Below are positions 1 through 8,789 of a DNA stretch of 64,000 nucleotides, in pieces. The stretch spans positions 186,001 through 250,000 of the forward strand of contig NZ_JBFAPI010000006.1 of assembly GCF_040676615.1 (NCBI RefSeq), given 5' to 3'. Below the pieces are notes generated by a model that worked only from the letters and a program-made list of their open reading frames with translations, was not told where the DNA came from and searched no databases. Made by a program: the position numbers and the translations under genes. Each line of letters begins with the position of its first letter. Position 1 is the first letter of the stretch. The stretch comes from Asanoa sp040676615. GTDB taxonomy: Bacteria > Actinomycetota > Actinomycetes > Mycobacteriales > Micromonosporaceae.

Positions 1-1
1 C

Positions 2-712
2 CCGGGCGCCAGCGTCGACGTCGTGCGCGACCTGCTCACCGACAACGACCGCACGGAAGACGCCGGTGAGCTGGCGCTCGCGCTCGGCCTGATCACCGGC
101 CTGGTCGCGCTGACCATGGCGATGTCGCAGGTGGAGCGCGGCGCCAACCGGATCTACGGTGTCGAGCGCGACCGGCCGGCCCTGCTCAAATACCTGCGCG
201 CGGCGGTGCTCGCGATCGCCGCCGGCCTGCCGATGCTGCTCGGCTTCCTGATCCTGGTCGCCGGTGGGCCGATCGGCGAGTCGGTGCAGCGCGAGTACGG
301 CTGGGGTGAGTGGGTGCACCACGTCTTCGACGTGGTCCGCTGGCCGCTCGGCGCCGCCCTGACCGTGTTCGCCATCGCCGTGCTCTACCGACACGCGCCG
401 CGCCGACGCCAGCCGGGGCTGTCCTGGCTGCTCTTCGGCGCCGGCATCGCCACCGTGCTCTGGGTCGGGGCCAGCCTGCTGCTGGCCCTCTACGTGAGCC
501 TCGCGGAGAGCTTCAACCAGACCTACGGCGCGCTGACCGGCATCATGGCGCTGCTGATCTGGGCCAACCTGACCGGCGTCGCCTTCTTCTTCGGGCTCGC
601 CTTCACCGCCCAACTGGAAGGGCTCCGGGTCGGCGCGCCCGAGCCGGCCCAGCCCGACCGGTGGGAACCCCTGGAAGAGCGCGAGGGTGTGCGCGAGGGC
701 GCATCCGGGTAA
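2..712 (+). CDS. YihY/virulence factor BrkB family membrane protein (5' truncated)
   Basis: Integral membrane protein of the YihY/BrkB family. The reading frame is open to the first base of the window, so the N-terminus and first helices lie outside. What remains shows four or more hydrophobic helices and the family hallmark around MSQVERGANRIYGV, followed by a charged C-terminal tail rich in Glu and Pro. Function in this family is poorly defined (membrane or transport roles have been proposed). The stop lies 10 bases before the PAP2 gene, so the two are probably co-transcribed. A second family member lies at 60246-61118. Family assignment is confident; the molecular role is not. Confidence 0.8.
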   Translation, partial: PGASVDVVRDLLTDNDRTEDAGELALALGLITGLVALTMAMSQVERGANRIYGVERDRPALLKYLRAAVLAIAAGLPMLLGFLILVAGGPIGESVQREYGWGEWVHHVFDVVRWPLGAALTVFAIAVLYRHAPRRRQPGLSWLLFGAGIATVLWVGASLLLALYVSLAESFNQTYGALTGIMALLIWANLTGVAFFFGLAFTAQLEGLRVGAPEPAQPDRWEPLEEREGVREGASG

Positions 713-722
713 CGAACGCCGC

Positions 723-2603
723 ATGACGGACGACACCGACGGCCGCCTCGACACCGACGGCCGCGTCGACGGCGGCGCCTGCGTCGACGGCGGCGCCCGC
801 CCTGATCGCGACGGCCGCCTCGACGGCAGTGCCCGCTCTGACGGCGGTGCCCGCTCTGACGGCGGTGCCCGCTCTGACGGCGGTGCCCGCTCTGACGGCG
901 GTGCCCGCTCTGACGGCGGCGCTGGCACTGACCGCGACGGCCGCGTCGACGGCGACGCCCGCACTCACGGTGACGGCCACGCTCACGGTGACGGTCACGC
1001 TGACAGCGATTCCCGCACTGACCGTGGCGGCGACCCCCGTGCCGACGACGCCCGCCCTTACGGCAAGGGTCGGCCCAGCGGCGACCGCGGCCTCGGTGGC
1101 GACGCCAGCCCTGACCGCCACGGTCGCCGTGACGGCGACCAGGTCGAAGCCCGGCCGCTCGAGCATTTCACCGCGCGCAGCCTCGCGGGCCTGGCGGCCG
1201 TGGTCGCCGCCGGGATCGCCTTCGGCGTTCTGCTCGCGTTGGTGCGGTTCCGGTTCGGGCCGCTCTACGACCTCGACCACGGTGTCGCCGCGTCGGTCAA
1301 CGGCTATGTCGCCGGGCACGAGGGGCTGCTCGGCCTCATCCGGTTCGTCACCGGGATCGGCGGCCCGCTCAAGGTCTGGGTGGTCGTGCTCGCCGTCGCC
1401 GTGCTGCTGATCCGGCGGCGCTTCCGGCTGGCCGTCTTCCTGGTCGTCGCGGGTCTTGGCGCGCTCGCCCTCGACCCGACGATCAAGCTGCTGGTCGGCC
1501 GCCTGCGGCCGGTGGTCGACGTGCCGGTCGCGCACGCGCCGGGTAACAGCTTCCCCAGTGGACACGCGCTCGGCTCGTTCGTGGTCTACGGCGCCCTGCT
1601 GCTGGTCTTCCTGCCCGCGGTGCCGAAGCGCTGGCGGCCCGTGGCGATCACGGGGGTGGCCACCCTCGTCCTGCTCATCGGGGTCAGCCGGATCGCGCTG
1701 GGCGTGCACTTCGTCTCCGATGTGCTCGCCGGCTGGCTGCTCGGCGCCGCTTGGCTCGGTGCGACGCTCTACGCGTTCCGCCTCTGGCGCCGGGAAGACG
1801 GCCGCCGGGCGCCGAAGATCACCGAAGGGCTCGAACCCGAGGCGGCCGGCGACCTGCAACCGGCGCCGGACGAGCGCGCCGTCCTGCCGCACCCGTGGGT
1901 CGAGACGGCCGAGGTGCTGGTGGGCTGGGTGCTCGTACTCGGAGCGCTCTTCGGATTTGGCATGTACGCCAGTTACCACGCCGACGGCACGCTCCTGGCG
2001 ACGTTGGACACCGCCGTGCCGCGCTGGTTCGCCGAGCACCGCAACCCGACCCTCGACGGCTGGAGCCACTGGGCCAGCAAGGCCGGTGACACGCACACGA
2101 TCCTCGCCGTGTCGCTCGTCTTCTGCACGCTGGTTCTGGCACGCTGGCGCCAATGGCGGCCGATCCTGTTCCTGACGCTGGTGATGGTCGGCGAGCTGAC
2201 GCTGTTCCTCGCCTCGGCCGCGGCGGTCAACCGGCCCCGCCCCGACGTGCCGCACCTCGACCAGAACCTGCCGACTTCGTCGTTCCCCAGCGGGCACATC
2301 GCCGCGACCATCTGTCTGTGGACCACGATCGCGCTGATCGTGCTGGCCCGCACCGACCGCTGGTGGCGCTGGCTGACCGTGGTGGCCGCCGTGGTCATGC
2401 CGCTGATCGTCACCACCTCGCGGTTCTACCGCGGCATGCACCATCCCAGCGACCTGCTCGGCGCGATCCTGCTCACCGCGCTCTGGGTCGGCCTGCTCTA
2501 CGTCGTGGTCAAGCCCAACGCCGAAGCGGCGGCCAGCCATGCGGATGATGACCTACAACATCAAGACCGGGGGGTACGACGGCTCGCGCGGCACCCGTCT
2601 TGA
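723..2603 (+). CDS. double-domain PAP2 superfamily phosphatase with repetitive N-terminus
   Basis: Membrane phosphatase with two PAP2 (lipid phosphate phosphatase) domains in one chain. Start chosen at the ATG just after the YihY stop. Residues 1-145 are low complexity (Asp/Gly/Arg/Ala, with SDGGAR repeats); hydrophobic helices follow. Domain 1 has the complete signature: KLLVGRLRP, PSGH and SRIALGVHFVSD. Domain 2 has NRPRP, PSGH and SRFYRGMHHPSD but lacks the leading Lys of motif 1, so it may be weaker or altered. Likely substrates are undecaprenyl pyrophosphate or phosphatidyl phosphates outside the membrane (family knowledge, not shown). The 3' end overlaps the next gene by 65 bases. A GTG near 1197 is an alternative start if the repeat region is untranslated. 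Confidence 0.82.
   Translation: MTDDTDGRLDTDGRVDGGACVDGGARPDRDGRLDGSARSDGGARSDGGARSDGGARSDGGARSDGGAGTDRDGRVDGDARTHGDGHAHGDGHADSDSRTDRGGDPRADDARPYGKGRPSGDRGLGGDASPDRHGRRDGDQVEARPLEHFTARSLAGLAAVVAAGIAFGVLLALVRFRFGPLYDLDHGVAASVNGYVAGHEGLLGLIRFVTGIGGPLKVWVVVLAVAVLLIRRRFRLAVFLVVAGLGALALDPTIKLLVGRLRPVVDVPVAHAPGNSFPSGHALGSFVVYGALLLVFLPAVPKRWRPVAITGVATLVLLIGVSRIALGVHFVSDVLAGWLLGAAWLGATLYAFRLWRREDGRRAPKITEGLEPEAAGDLQPAPDERAVLPHPWVETAEVLVGWVLVLGALFGFGMYASYHADGTLLATLDTAVPRWFAEHRNPTLDGWSHWASKAGDTHTILAVSLVFCTLVLARWRQWRPILFLTLVMVGELTLFLASAAAVNRPRPDVPHLDQNLPTSSFPSGHIAATICLWTTIALIVLARTDRWWRWLTVVAAVVMPLIVTTSRFYRGMHHPSDLLGAILLTALWVGLLYVVVKPNAEAAASHADDDLQHQDRGVRRLARHPS
822..911 (+). repeat. 18-bp tandem repeat, five copies, inside PAP2 N-terminus
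   Basis: Five consecutive 18-base units of the form GACGGCGGTGCCCGCTCT: four identical, the first differing at one base. Degenerate relatives continue on both sides, from about 730 to 1130. The period is a multiple of three, so copy-number change keeps frame. The repeat encodes DGGARS in the phosphatase frame and an Ala/Leu/Thr/Val/Pro repeat in another open frame. Confidence 0.93.
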
Positions 2604-3345
2604 CGCCATCGCGGAGGTCATCGCGACCGCCGTGCCGGATGTGGTGGCCCTGCAGGAACTGCGCGGCGACTCCGGCCCATGGCTCGCGGAGCGCCTAGGC
2701 ATGCGGATGGTCCGCGCCCGATCCTCCTGGGGCCAGCCGGTCGCGGTCCTGATCACACCGGACCTGACCGTGCTCGCCGAGGGCACCGTGGCCCGCCCGT
2801 TCCACCACGCCGCCGCGCGGGTCGAGATCGCCACGCTCGGTGGCCCGCTCACCGTGATCTCCGCGCACCTGCACCCGCACTGGGGGTGGCGGCGGCTACA
2901 CGAGGCCCGCTGGCTGGTGACCGCGGTCGGCAAGGCGCGGCTCGCGCTGGTGCTCGGCGACCTCAACACGCTCGACCCCTGGACCGACCACCAGGAGAAG
3001 CTGCGCGCGCTTCCGCCGACCTACCGGGTGCGGCACCTGCGCTGGCGCCCGCTCGGCCGCCGGCCGAGCGACCGCGACATCGGCACGATCGCCCGGGTCG
3101 ACACCCGGGCGATCGCCGCGCTCGACGCCGCCGGCCTGGTCGACGTCTTCCGCGCCGTGGGGGAGGGCCCGGCCGAGACCGCACCGACCGCGCTCGGCGG
3201 CGCCGAGTTCTCCGGGATGCGCCTGGACTACCTGTTCGCCACCCCGGGCCTGGCCGAGCACGTGCGCTCCTGCCGGATCGTCCGGACGCCGCTCGCCGAC
3301 CGGGCCAGCGACCACTACCCGGTCATCGCCGATATCGACATCTGA
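2539..3345 (+). CDS. endonuclease/exonuclease/phosphatase (EEP) family protein
   Basis: A 268-residue metal-dependent phosphoesterase of the DNase I-like/EEP fold. Visible signature elements in order: MTYNIKTGG at the N-terminus, QELRG (metal-binding Glu), SAHLHPH, GDLNTLD (catalytic Asp/Asn), RLDYLFATP, and SDHYPVIADI with the catalytic Asp-His pair at the end. No signal peptide, so probably cytosolic. Substrate (nucleic acid, phospholipid or inositol phosphate) cannot be told. The start lies inside the end of the PAP2 gene, so the two are likely translated from one message; pairing with a lipid phosphatase hints at a phospholipid-type substrate, but only weakly. Confidence 0.87.
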   Translation: MRMMTYNIKTGGYDGSRGTRLDAIAEVIATAVPDVVALQELRGDSGPWLAERLGMRMVRARSSWGQPVAVLITPDLTVLAEGTVARPFHHAAARVEIATLGGPLTVISAHLHPHWGWRRLHEARWLVTAVGKARLALVLGDLNTLDPWTDHQEKLRALPPTYRVRHLRWRPLGRRPSDRDIGTIARVDTRAIAALDAAGLVDVFRAVGEGPAETAPTALGGAEFSGMRLDYLFATPGLAEHVRSCRIVRTPLADRASDHYPVIADIDI

Positions 3346-3470
3346 GCCAGCACCGAGATCCACACCCGAGCCAGCACCAGATCGACAACTGACCAGGCGC
3401 CGACGATCAACACCTGACCAGGCGCCGACGATCAACACCTGAGCCAGCACCGAGATCGACAGCTGACCCA
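3341..3470 (+). repeat. degenerate 24-25 bp direct repeats downstream of EEP gene
   Basis: The end of the EEP gene runs into imperfect tandem units resembling GAGCCAGCACCGAGATCGAC. One 25-base unit, starting CTGACCAGGCGCCGACGATC, is exactly duplicated at 3389-3413 and 3414-3438. The array fills most of the 213-base gap before the cellulase gene. No protein is evident in it. Confidence 0.85.
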
Positions 3471-3508
3471 CCGACGACATTGACAGTCGCCGAAACGCGA
3501 TGGCAACA

Positions 3509-3522
3509 TGGGAGCGCTTCCA
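3509..3522 (+). promoter_or_regulatory. CebR-like LacI-family operator
   Basis: TGGGAGCGCTTCCA differs at one base from the 14-base palindrome TGGGAGCGCTCCCA, bound by the cello-oligosaccharide-responsive repressor CebR in Streptomyces. It lies 37 bases before the GTG of a GH9 cellulase, where a repressor site would be expected. No LacI/CebR gene is intact in the window. Confidence 0.75.
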
Positions 3523-3558
3523 AGGATGTTCATCAATCTATGACGGCGAGGGAACCCC

Positions 3559-6500
3559 GTGATACGTAGCCGCCTCGGCGCCGCAACCGTCCTCGCGCTG
3601 GTCGCGGCCGGCCTGGTCGGGTCGGCGGGCAGCCCTGCGGCCGCCGCGCCCGTGGAGCACATCACCAACGGCACCTTCGAGACCGGCACCGCGCCCTGGT
3701 GGTCGACCGCCAACACCACCCTCGCGGTCCGCGACGGCCGCCTCTGCGCCGACGTCCCCGGTGGCACCGCCAACCCCTGGGACGTCGCGCTCGGCCACAA
3801 CGGCATCCCGCTGGTCGACGGCGCCGCCTACACGCTCAGGTTCACCGCGACCGCGCCCGTCAGCGTGACGGCCAACGTCCAGCTCAACGAGGCTCCATAC
3901 ACGACAGTGCTGTCGACGGCGGTGACCGCGAACGGCACGGCGCAGACGCACACCTTCACCAGCGGCCTGACCGCCGCCGACGGCACGTTCACCCTGCAAC
4001 TGGGCGGCAAGCCCGATCCATACACGTTCTGCCTCGACGACGTCAGCCTGACCAGCGACAGCGACGGCGACCCGGCACCGGAGCAGATCGAGAACGGCGA
4101 CTTCGGCGACGGCACCGGCGGCTGGTACTCCTACGGCACCACGAGCACCGGGGTGGAAGACGGCCGGCTCTGTTCGGTGGTTCCCGGCGGACTGGCCAAC
4201 CCCTGGGACGGCGGTGTCGGGCAGAACGACGTGCCGCTAGTCGCCGGCTCCGCGTACACGCTGAGCTTCGACGCCGCCGCCGACCCGGCCTCGACCGTGC
4301 GGGTCGCCGTGCAACTCGGCGCCGACCCCTACACCGGCTATTTCAGCCGTGACCTGGCGCTGACCGCGGCCGGCGACCACTACGAGTTCACCTTCACCGC
4401 GCCCGACGACACCTCGATCGCGCAGGTCGCGTTCCAGGTCGGCGCCAACCCGGCCGGCTACCGCTTCTGTCTCGACAACGTCTCGCTGCGCGGCGGCGAG
4501 GCCGAGCCGCCCTACGTGCCCGACACCGGTCCGCGGGTGCGGGTCAACCAGGTCGGCTACCTGCCCGACGGCCCGAAGCGCGCGACCCTGGTCACCGACG
4601 CCACCACCGCGCTGCCCTGGCAGCTCAAGAGCAGCACCGGCACCGTCGTGGCGAGCGGCACGACCACACCGCGCGGCATCGACGCGGCCTCCGGCCAGAA
4701 CACCCACACCATCGACTTCACCGGGTACGCCGCACAGGCGCGCGACCTCACGCTGGTGGCCGACGGCCAGACCAGCCACCCGTTCGACGTCACCAAGGGC
4801 GTCTACGACCGGCTGCGCTCCGACTCCCTGCAGTTCTTCTACATCCAGCGCAGTGGCATCGCGATCGACGGCGACCTGGTCGGCGCCGAGTACGCCCGCC
4901 CGGCCGGCCACCTCGGCGTCGCACCCAACCAGGGCGACACCGACGTGCCCTGCCAGGCCGGCGTCTGCGACTACCGGCTGGACGCCCGCGGCGGCTGGTA
5001 CGACGCCGGCGACCACGGCAAGTACGTGGTCAACGGCGGCATCGCCACGGCCCAGTTGCTGAGCGCCTACGAGCGCACCAAGACCGCACCGACCGCGGGC
5101 TTCGGCGCGGCCCTCGGCGACAGCACGCTGCGGGTGCCCGAGCGCGGCAACGCCGTGCCCGACATCCTCGACGAGGCCCGCTGGGAGCTCGACTGGATGC
5201 TGCGCATGCAGGTACCGGCCGGGCAGCCGCTGGCCGGCATGGTGCACCACAAGCTGCACGACCAGAACTGGACGGGCCTGCCGCTGGCGCCGACCGCCGA
5301 CCCGCAGCCGCGCGAGTTGCACCCGCCGTCGACGGCCGCCACGCTCAACCTCGCGGCCACCGCGGCACAGGGCGCCCGGCTCTGGGCACCCTACGACCCG
5401 GCGTTCGCCACCCGGGCGCTCACCGCCGCCAAGACGGCCTACGCCGCGGCCAAGGCCCACCCGGCGCTCTACGCCAGCGGCGCCGACGGCAACGGCGGCG
5501 GCGCATACAGCGACAACGACGTCACCGACGAGTTCTACTGGGCCGCGGCGGAGCTCTACCTGACCACCGGTGCGGCGACCTACCGCACCGACCTGACCGC
5601 CTCGCCGCACCACACCGGCGACGTCTTCGCCGCGACCGGCTTCTCCTGGGGCAGCACCGCCGCCCTCGGCCGCCTCGACCTGGCAACCGTCCCCAATGGA
5701 CTGCCGGCCGCCGACCGCAACCGGGTCCGCCAGTCCGTCCTGGAAGCCGCCGACGCCTATCTGAGCACGGCCGGCGGCCAGGCCTACGGGCTGCCAATGC
5801 CCGGCACGCCCGGCTCCTACTTCTGGGGCGGCAACAGCAACATCATCAACAACGCGGTGGTGCTGGCGACCGCCTACGACCTGTCCGGCCGGGCCGCCTA
5901 CCGGACCGGCGCGATCGAGGCGATGGACTACATCTTCGGCCGTAACGCACTCAACCAGTCCTATGTGACCGGTTGGGGTGAGCACGCGTCGGAGAACCAG
6001 CACACCCGGATCTACGCGCACCAGCTCGACCCGGCACTGCCGCACCCGCCGGCCGGCTCGATCGCCGGCGGCGCCAACGCCGGTCTCGACGACCCGTTCG
6101 CCAAGCAACTGCTCGACGGGTGCCGGCCGATGTTCTGCTACGTCGACGACATCAACTCCTACGCCACCAACGAGGTCGCCATCAACTGGAACTCGGCGCT
6201 GGCCTGGATCTCGTCGTTCCTCGCCGACCAGGGCGCGGCGCCGGCACCGGCGATCAGCTGCAAGGTGGTTTACACCGACTACGGCACCTGGCAGGGCGGC
6301 AAGGGCTTCACCGGCCAGCTCGACATCACCAACACCGGCACGGCACCGGTCAACGGCTGGACCGCGCGGTTCGCGTTCACCGGCGACCAGAAGCTGCGCG
6401 AGGCCTGGCTGGCCCAGGCGAGCCAGACCGGCGCGGTGCTGACCGCGCGCAACGAGTCCTCCAACGCCCGCATCCAGCCCGGTGCCACCGTCATGTTCGG

Positions 6501-6582
6501 CTTCAACGCCACCCAGTCGTCCTCCTACGCCAACCCCGCGCCGGGCCTGGTGACCGTCAACGGAAGCCGGTGCTCGTCATGA
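3559..6582 (+). CDS. secreted GH9 endoglucanase (CBM4/9-CBM4/9-Ig-GH9-CBM2)
   Basis: Secreted multi-domain cellulase of 1007 residues. GTG start with a purine-rich site upstream, then a signal peptide (1-32). Two related CBM4/9-type carbohydrate-binding modules follow (about 33-165 and 175-312), then a CelD-type Ig-like domain (324-410), the GH9 catalytic domain (415-890) and a C-terminal CBM2 (900-1007). Catalytic features visible: DAGD at 482-485 and the acid Glu872 in NEVAINWN. This is the classic cellobiohydrolase/endoglucanase architecture of theme-B GH9 enzymes; it should hydrolyse beta-1,4-glucan outside the cell. Preceded by a CebR-like operator. Its stop overlaps the start of the PL11 lyase (ATGA), so both are made from one message. 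Confidence 0.93.
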   Translation: MIRSRLGAATVLALVAAGLVGSAGSPAAAAPVEHITNGTFETGTAPWWSTANTTLAVRDGRLCADVPGGTANPWDVALGHNGIPLVDGAAYTLRFTATAPVSVTANVQLNEAPYTTVLSTAVTANGTAQTHTFTSGLTAADGTFTLQLGGKPDPYTFCLDDVSLTSDSDGDPAPEQIENGDFGDGTGGWYSYGTTSTGVEDGRLCSVVPGGLANPWDGGVGQNDVPLVAGSAYTLSFDAAADPASTVRVAVQLGADPYTGYFSRDLALTAAGDHYEFTFTAPDDTSIAQVAFQVGANPAGYRFCLDNVSLRGGEAEPPYVPDTGPRVRVNQVGYLPDGPKRATLVTDATTALPWQLKSSTGTVVASGTTTPRGIDAASGQNTHTIDFTGYAAQARDLTLVADGQTSHPFDVTKGVYDRLRSDSLQFFYIQRSGIAIDGDLVGAEYARPAGHLGVAPNQGDTDVPCQAGVCDYRLDARGGWYDAGDHGKYVVNGGIATAQLLSAYERTKTAPTAGFGAALGDSTLRVPERGNAVPDILDEARWELDWMLRMQVPAGQPLAGMVHHKLHDQNWTGLPLAPTADPQPRELHPPSTAATLNLAATAAQGARLWAPYDPAFATRALTAAKTAYAAAKAHPALYASGADGNGGGAYSDNDVTDEFYWAAAELYLTTGAATYRTDLTASPHHTGDVFAATGFSWGSTAALGRLDLATVPNGLPAADRNRVRQSVLEAADAYLSTAGGQAYGLPMPGTPGSYFWGGNSNIINNAVVLATAYDLSGRAAYRTGAIEAMDYIFGRNALNQSYVTGWGEHASENQHTRIYAHQLDPALPHPPAGSIAGGANAGLDDPFAKQLLDGCRPMFCYVDDINSYATNEVAINWNSALAWISSFLADQGAAPAPAISCKVVYTDYGTWQGGKGFTGQLDITNTGTAPVNGWTARFAFTGDQKLREAWLAQASQTGAVLTARNESSNARIQPGATVMFGFNATQSSSYANPAPGLVTVNGSRCSS

Positions 6583-8789
6583 GGAAGGTCGCGGTCGTGA
6601 CGGCGACCGCACTCCTCGGCGCGAGCCTCGCCGCCGCGGTGGGCACCGCCGCCGCGGCGGCGGGGTGCCGGGTCGACTACGCGGTGAGCGACCAGTGGCA
6701 GGGCGGCTTCGGCGCGAGCGTGACCGTGACCAACCTCGGCGACCCGATCACCGGGTGGACGCTGACCTGGAGCTACGGCGCGGGCCAGACCGTGACCCAG
6801 GCGTGGAACGCGACGGTGACCCAGGCCGGCGCCGCGGTCACGGCGCGCGACGCCGGCTACAACGCGGCCCTGCCGACCAACGGCACCGCCACCTTCGGCT
6901 TCAACGGCGCCTGGACGACCAGCAACCCGGCTCCGCAGTCGTTCACCCTCAACGGAACGGCCTGCACGGGCACCAGCACGCCGAGCGACCCACCGCCGAC
7001 CACGCCACCGCCGACCACGCCGCCGCCGACGACCCCGCCGGCCGGCGCGAAGCAGGTCGAAGACCTGGACCGCGGCGCGATCAGCGTCCACTCCGGCACC
7101 GGCAACCTGGTCTCCTGGCGGCTACTCGGCACCGAGGCCACCGACACCGGCTTCCACGTCTACCGCGGCGGCACGAGGCTGACCAGCACCCCGATCACTG
7201 CCTCCACCAACTACCTCGACGCCGGCGCGCCCGCCGACGCCACGTACACCATCCGTGCCGTCACCGGTGGCGTGGAACAACCGGCCGGCCCGGCCGCCCT
7301 GCGCTTCGCCAACGGCTATCTCGACGTACCGTTGCAGCGCCCGCCCGGCGGCACCACCCCGACCGGCGAGGCGTTCACCTACAGCGCCAACGACGCCTCG
7401 GTGGGCGACCTCGACGGCGACGGTGACTACGAGATCGTGCTCAAGTGGGACCCGTCCAACAGCAAGGACAACTCGCAGTCCGGCTACACCGGCCCGGTCC
7501 TGGTCGACGCCTACCGGCTCGACGGCACCCGGCTTTGGCGGATCGACCTCGGCCGCAACATCCGTGCCGGCGCGCATTACACCCAGTTCCAGGTGTACGA
7601 CTACGACGGCGACGGTGCCGCCGAGATCGCCATGAAGACGGCCGACGGGAGCCGCGACGGCACCGGCCAGGTGATCGGCAACGCGTCGGCCGACTACCGC
7701 AACAGCGGCGGCTACGTGCTCAGCGGGCCGGAGTTCCTCACCATGTTCGACGGCCGCACGGGAGCGGCGCGCAGCACGATCGACTACGTGCCGGCGAGAG
7801 GCACCGTGTCGAGCTGGGGTGACAGCTACGGCAACCGGGTCGACCGGTTCCTCGCCGGCACCGCCTACCTCGACGGCACCCGGCCGAGCCTGATCGTCTC
7901 CCGCGGCTACTACACGCGCACCGTCATCGTCGCCTACGACTTCCGCGACGGCACCCTGCGCCGCCGCTGGACGTTCGACTCCAACAGCGCCGGCTCGGCC
8001 TACGCCGGCCAGGGCAACCACGGCCTCACCGTCGGCGACGTCGACCGCGACGGGCGCGACGAGGTGGTCTTCGGCGCGATGGCCGTCGACGACAACGGCG
8101 CTCCACTGTGGAACACCGGTAACAACCACGGCGACGCGGCCCACCTCGGCGACCTCGACCCGGCCCGACCGGGCCTGGAGTATTTCAAGGTCTCCGAGGA
8201 CGGCAGCAAGCCCGCGTCGTGGTTCGCCGACGCGCGCACCGGCCAGGTGCTCTGGTCGACCGCCCCGGCCGGCGACAACGGCCGCGGCGTGGCCGCCGAC
8301 GTCTACGCCGGCAGCCCGGGCGCCGAGTCGTGGTCGGCCGCCGTCGACGGGCTGCGCTCGACCAGCGGCGCCAACCTCGGCCGCAAGCCGTCGTCGACCA
8401 ACTTCGTCATCTGGTGGGACGGCGACCCGGTGCGCGAGCTGCTCGACCAGACCCGGATCGACAAGTACGGCACCGGCGGCGACACCCGCCTGCTCACCGG
8501 CTCCGGGGTGGCCGCCAACAACGGCACCAAGGCCACCCCGGCCCTGGCCGGCGACATCCTCGGCGACTGGCGCGAGGAGGTGATCTGGCGGACCAGCGAG
8601 AGCACGGCGCTACGGATCTACGCGACACCGACGCCGACCGACCGCCGCATCCACACGCTGGCACACGACCCGCAGTATCGGGTCGCGCTGGCCTGGCAGA
8701 ACACCGCGTACAACCAGCCACCGCATCCCAGCTTCTTCATCGGAAACGGGATGGCGGCGCCGCCGCGGCCCAACGTCTACACCCGCTGA
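6579..8789 (+). CDS. secreted rhamnogalacturonan lyase, PL11, with N-terminal CBM2
   Basis: Polysaccharide lyase of 736 residues that should cleave the rhamnogalacturonan I backbone of pectin outside the cell. Order: signal peptide (1-28), CBM2 bounded by Cys30 and Cys129, a Pro/Thr linker (about 131-150), then a PL11 (YesW/YesX-type) eight-bladed propeller. Calcium-binding Asp-rich loops typical of PL11 are visible (DLDGDGDYE, DYDGDGAAE, DVDRDGRDE). The start was set at the ATG sharing bases with the cellulase stop, which gives a clean signal peptide. The last 13 bases overlap the end of the opposite-strand oxidoreductase gene. Family call is confident; endo versus exo action is not determined. 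Confidence 0.93.
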   Translation: MRKVAVVTATALLGASLAAAVGTAAAAAGCRVDYAVSDQWQGGFGASVTVTNLGDPITGWTLTWSYGAGQTVTQAWNATVTQAGAAVTARDAGYNAALPTNGTATFGFNGAWTTSNPAPQSFTLNGTACTGTSTPSDPPPTTPPPTTPPPTTPPAGAKQVEDLDRGAISVHSGTGNLVSWRLLGTEATDTGFHVYRGGTRLTSTPITASTNYLDAGAPADATYTIRAVTGGVEQPAGPAALRFANGYLDVPLQRPPGGTTPTGEAFTYSANDASVGDLDGDGDYEIVLKWDPSNSKDNSQSGYTGPVLVDAYRLDGTRLWRIDLGRNIRAGAHYTQFQVYDYDGDGAAEIAMKTADGSRDGTGQVIGNASADYRNSGGYVLSGPEFLTMFDGRTGAARSTIDYVPARGTVSSWGDSYGNRVDRFLAGTAYLDGTRPSLIVSRGYYTRTVIVAYDFRDGTLRRRWTFDSNSAGSAYAGQGNHGLTVGDVDRDGRDEVVFGAMAVDDNGAPLWNTGNNHGDAAHLGDLDPARPGLEYFKVSEDGSKPASWFADARTGQVLWSTAPAGDNGRGVAADVYAGSPGAESWSAAVDGLRSTSGANLGRKPSSTNFVIWWDGDPVRELLDQTRIDKYGTGGDTRLLTGSGVAANNGTKATPALAGDILGDWREEVIWRTSESTALRIYATPTPTDRRIHTLAHDPQYRVALAWQNTAYNQPPHPSFFIGNGMAAPPRPNVYTR

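Noticed and set aside
700..1150. CRISPR array or mobile repeat in the 18-bp repeat region
   Set aside because: Units are directly adjacent without unique spacers and keep a coding frame, so this is coding tandem repetition.
603..2540. Long open frame on the minus strand across the PAP2 gene
   Set aside because: It mirrors the real gene codon by codon in a GC-rich genome, is rich in Arg/Gly/Asp without motifs, and conflicts with clear PAP2 signatures on the plus strand.
3341..3470. CRISPR array upstream of the GH9 gene
   Set aside because: Repeats are imperfect, contiguous and lack spacers; no cas genes are nearby.
4237..6108. 623-codon minus-strand frame inside the GH9 cellulase
   Set aside because: A GC-bias shadow: composition is Gly/Val/Ala/Arg with no family similarity, while the plus strand encodes an intact GH9 catalytic domain.
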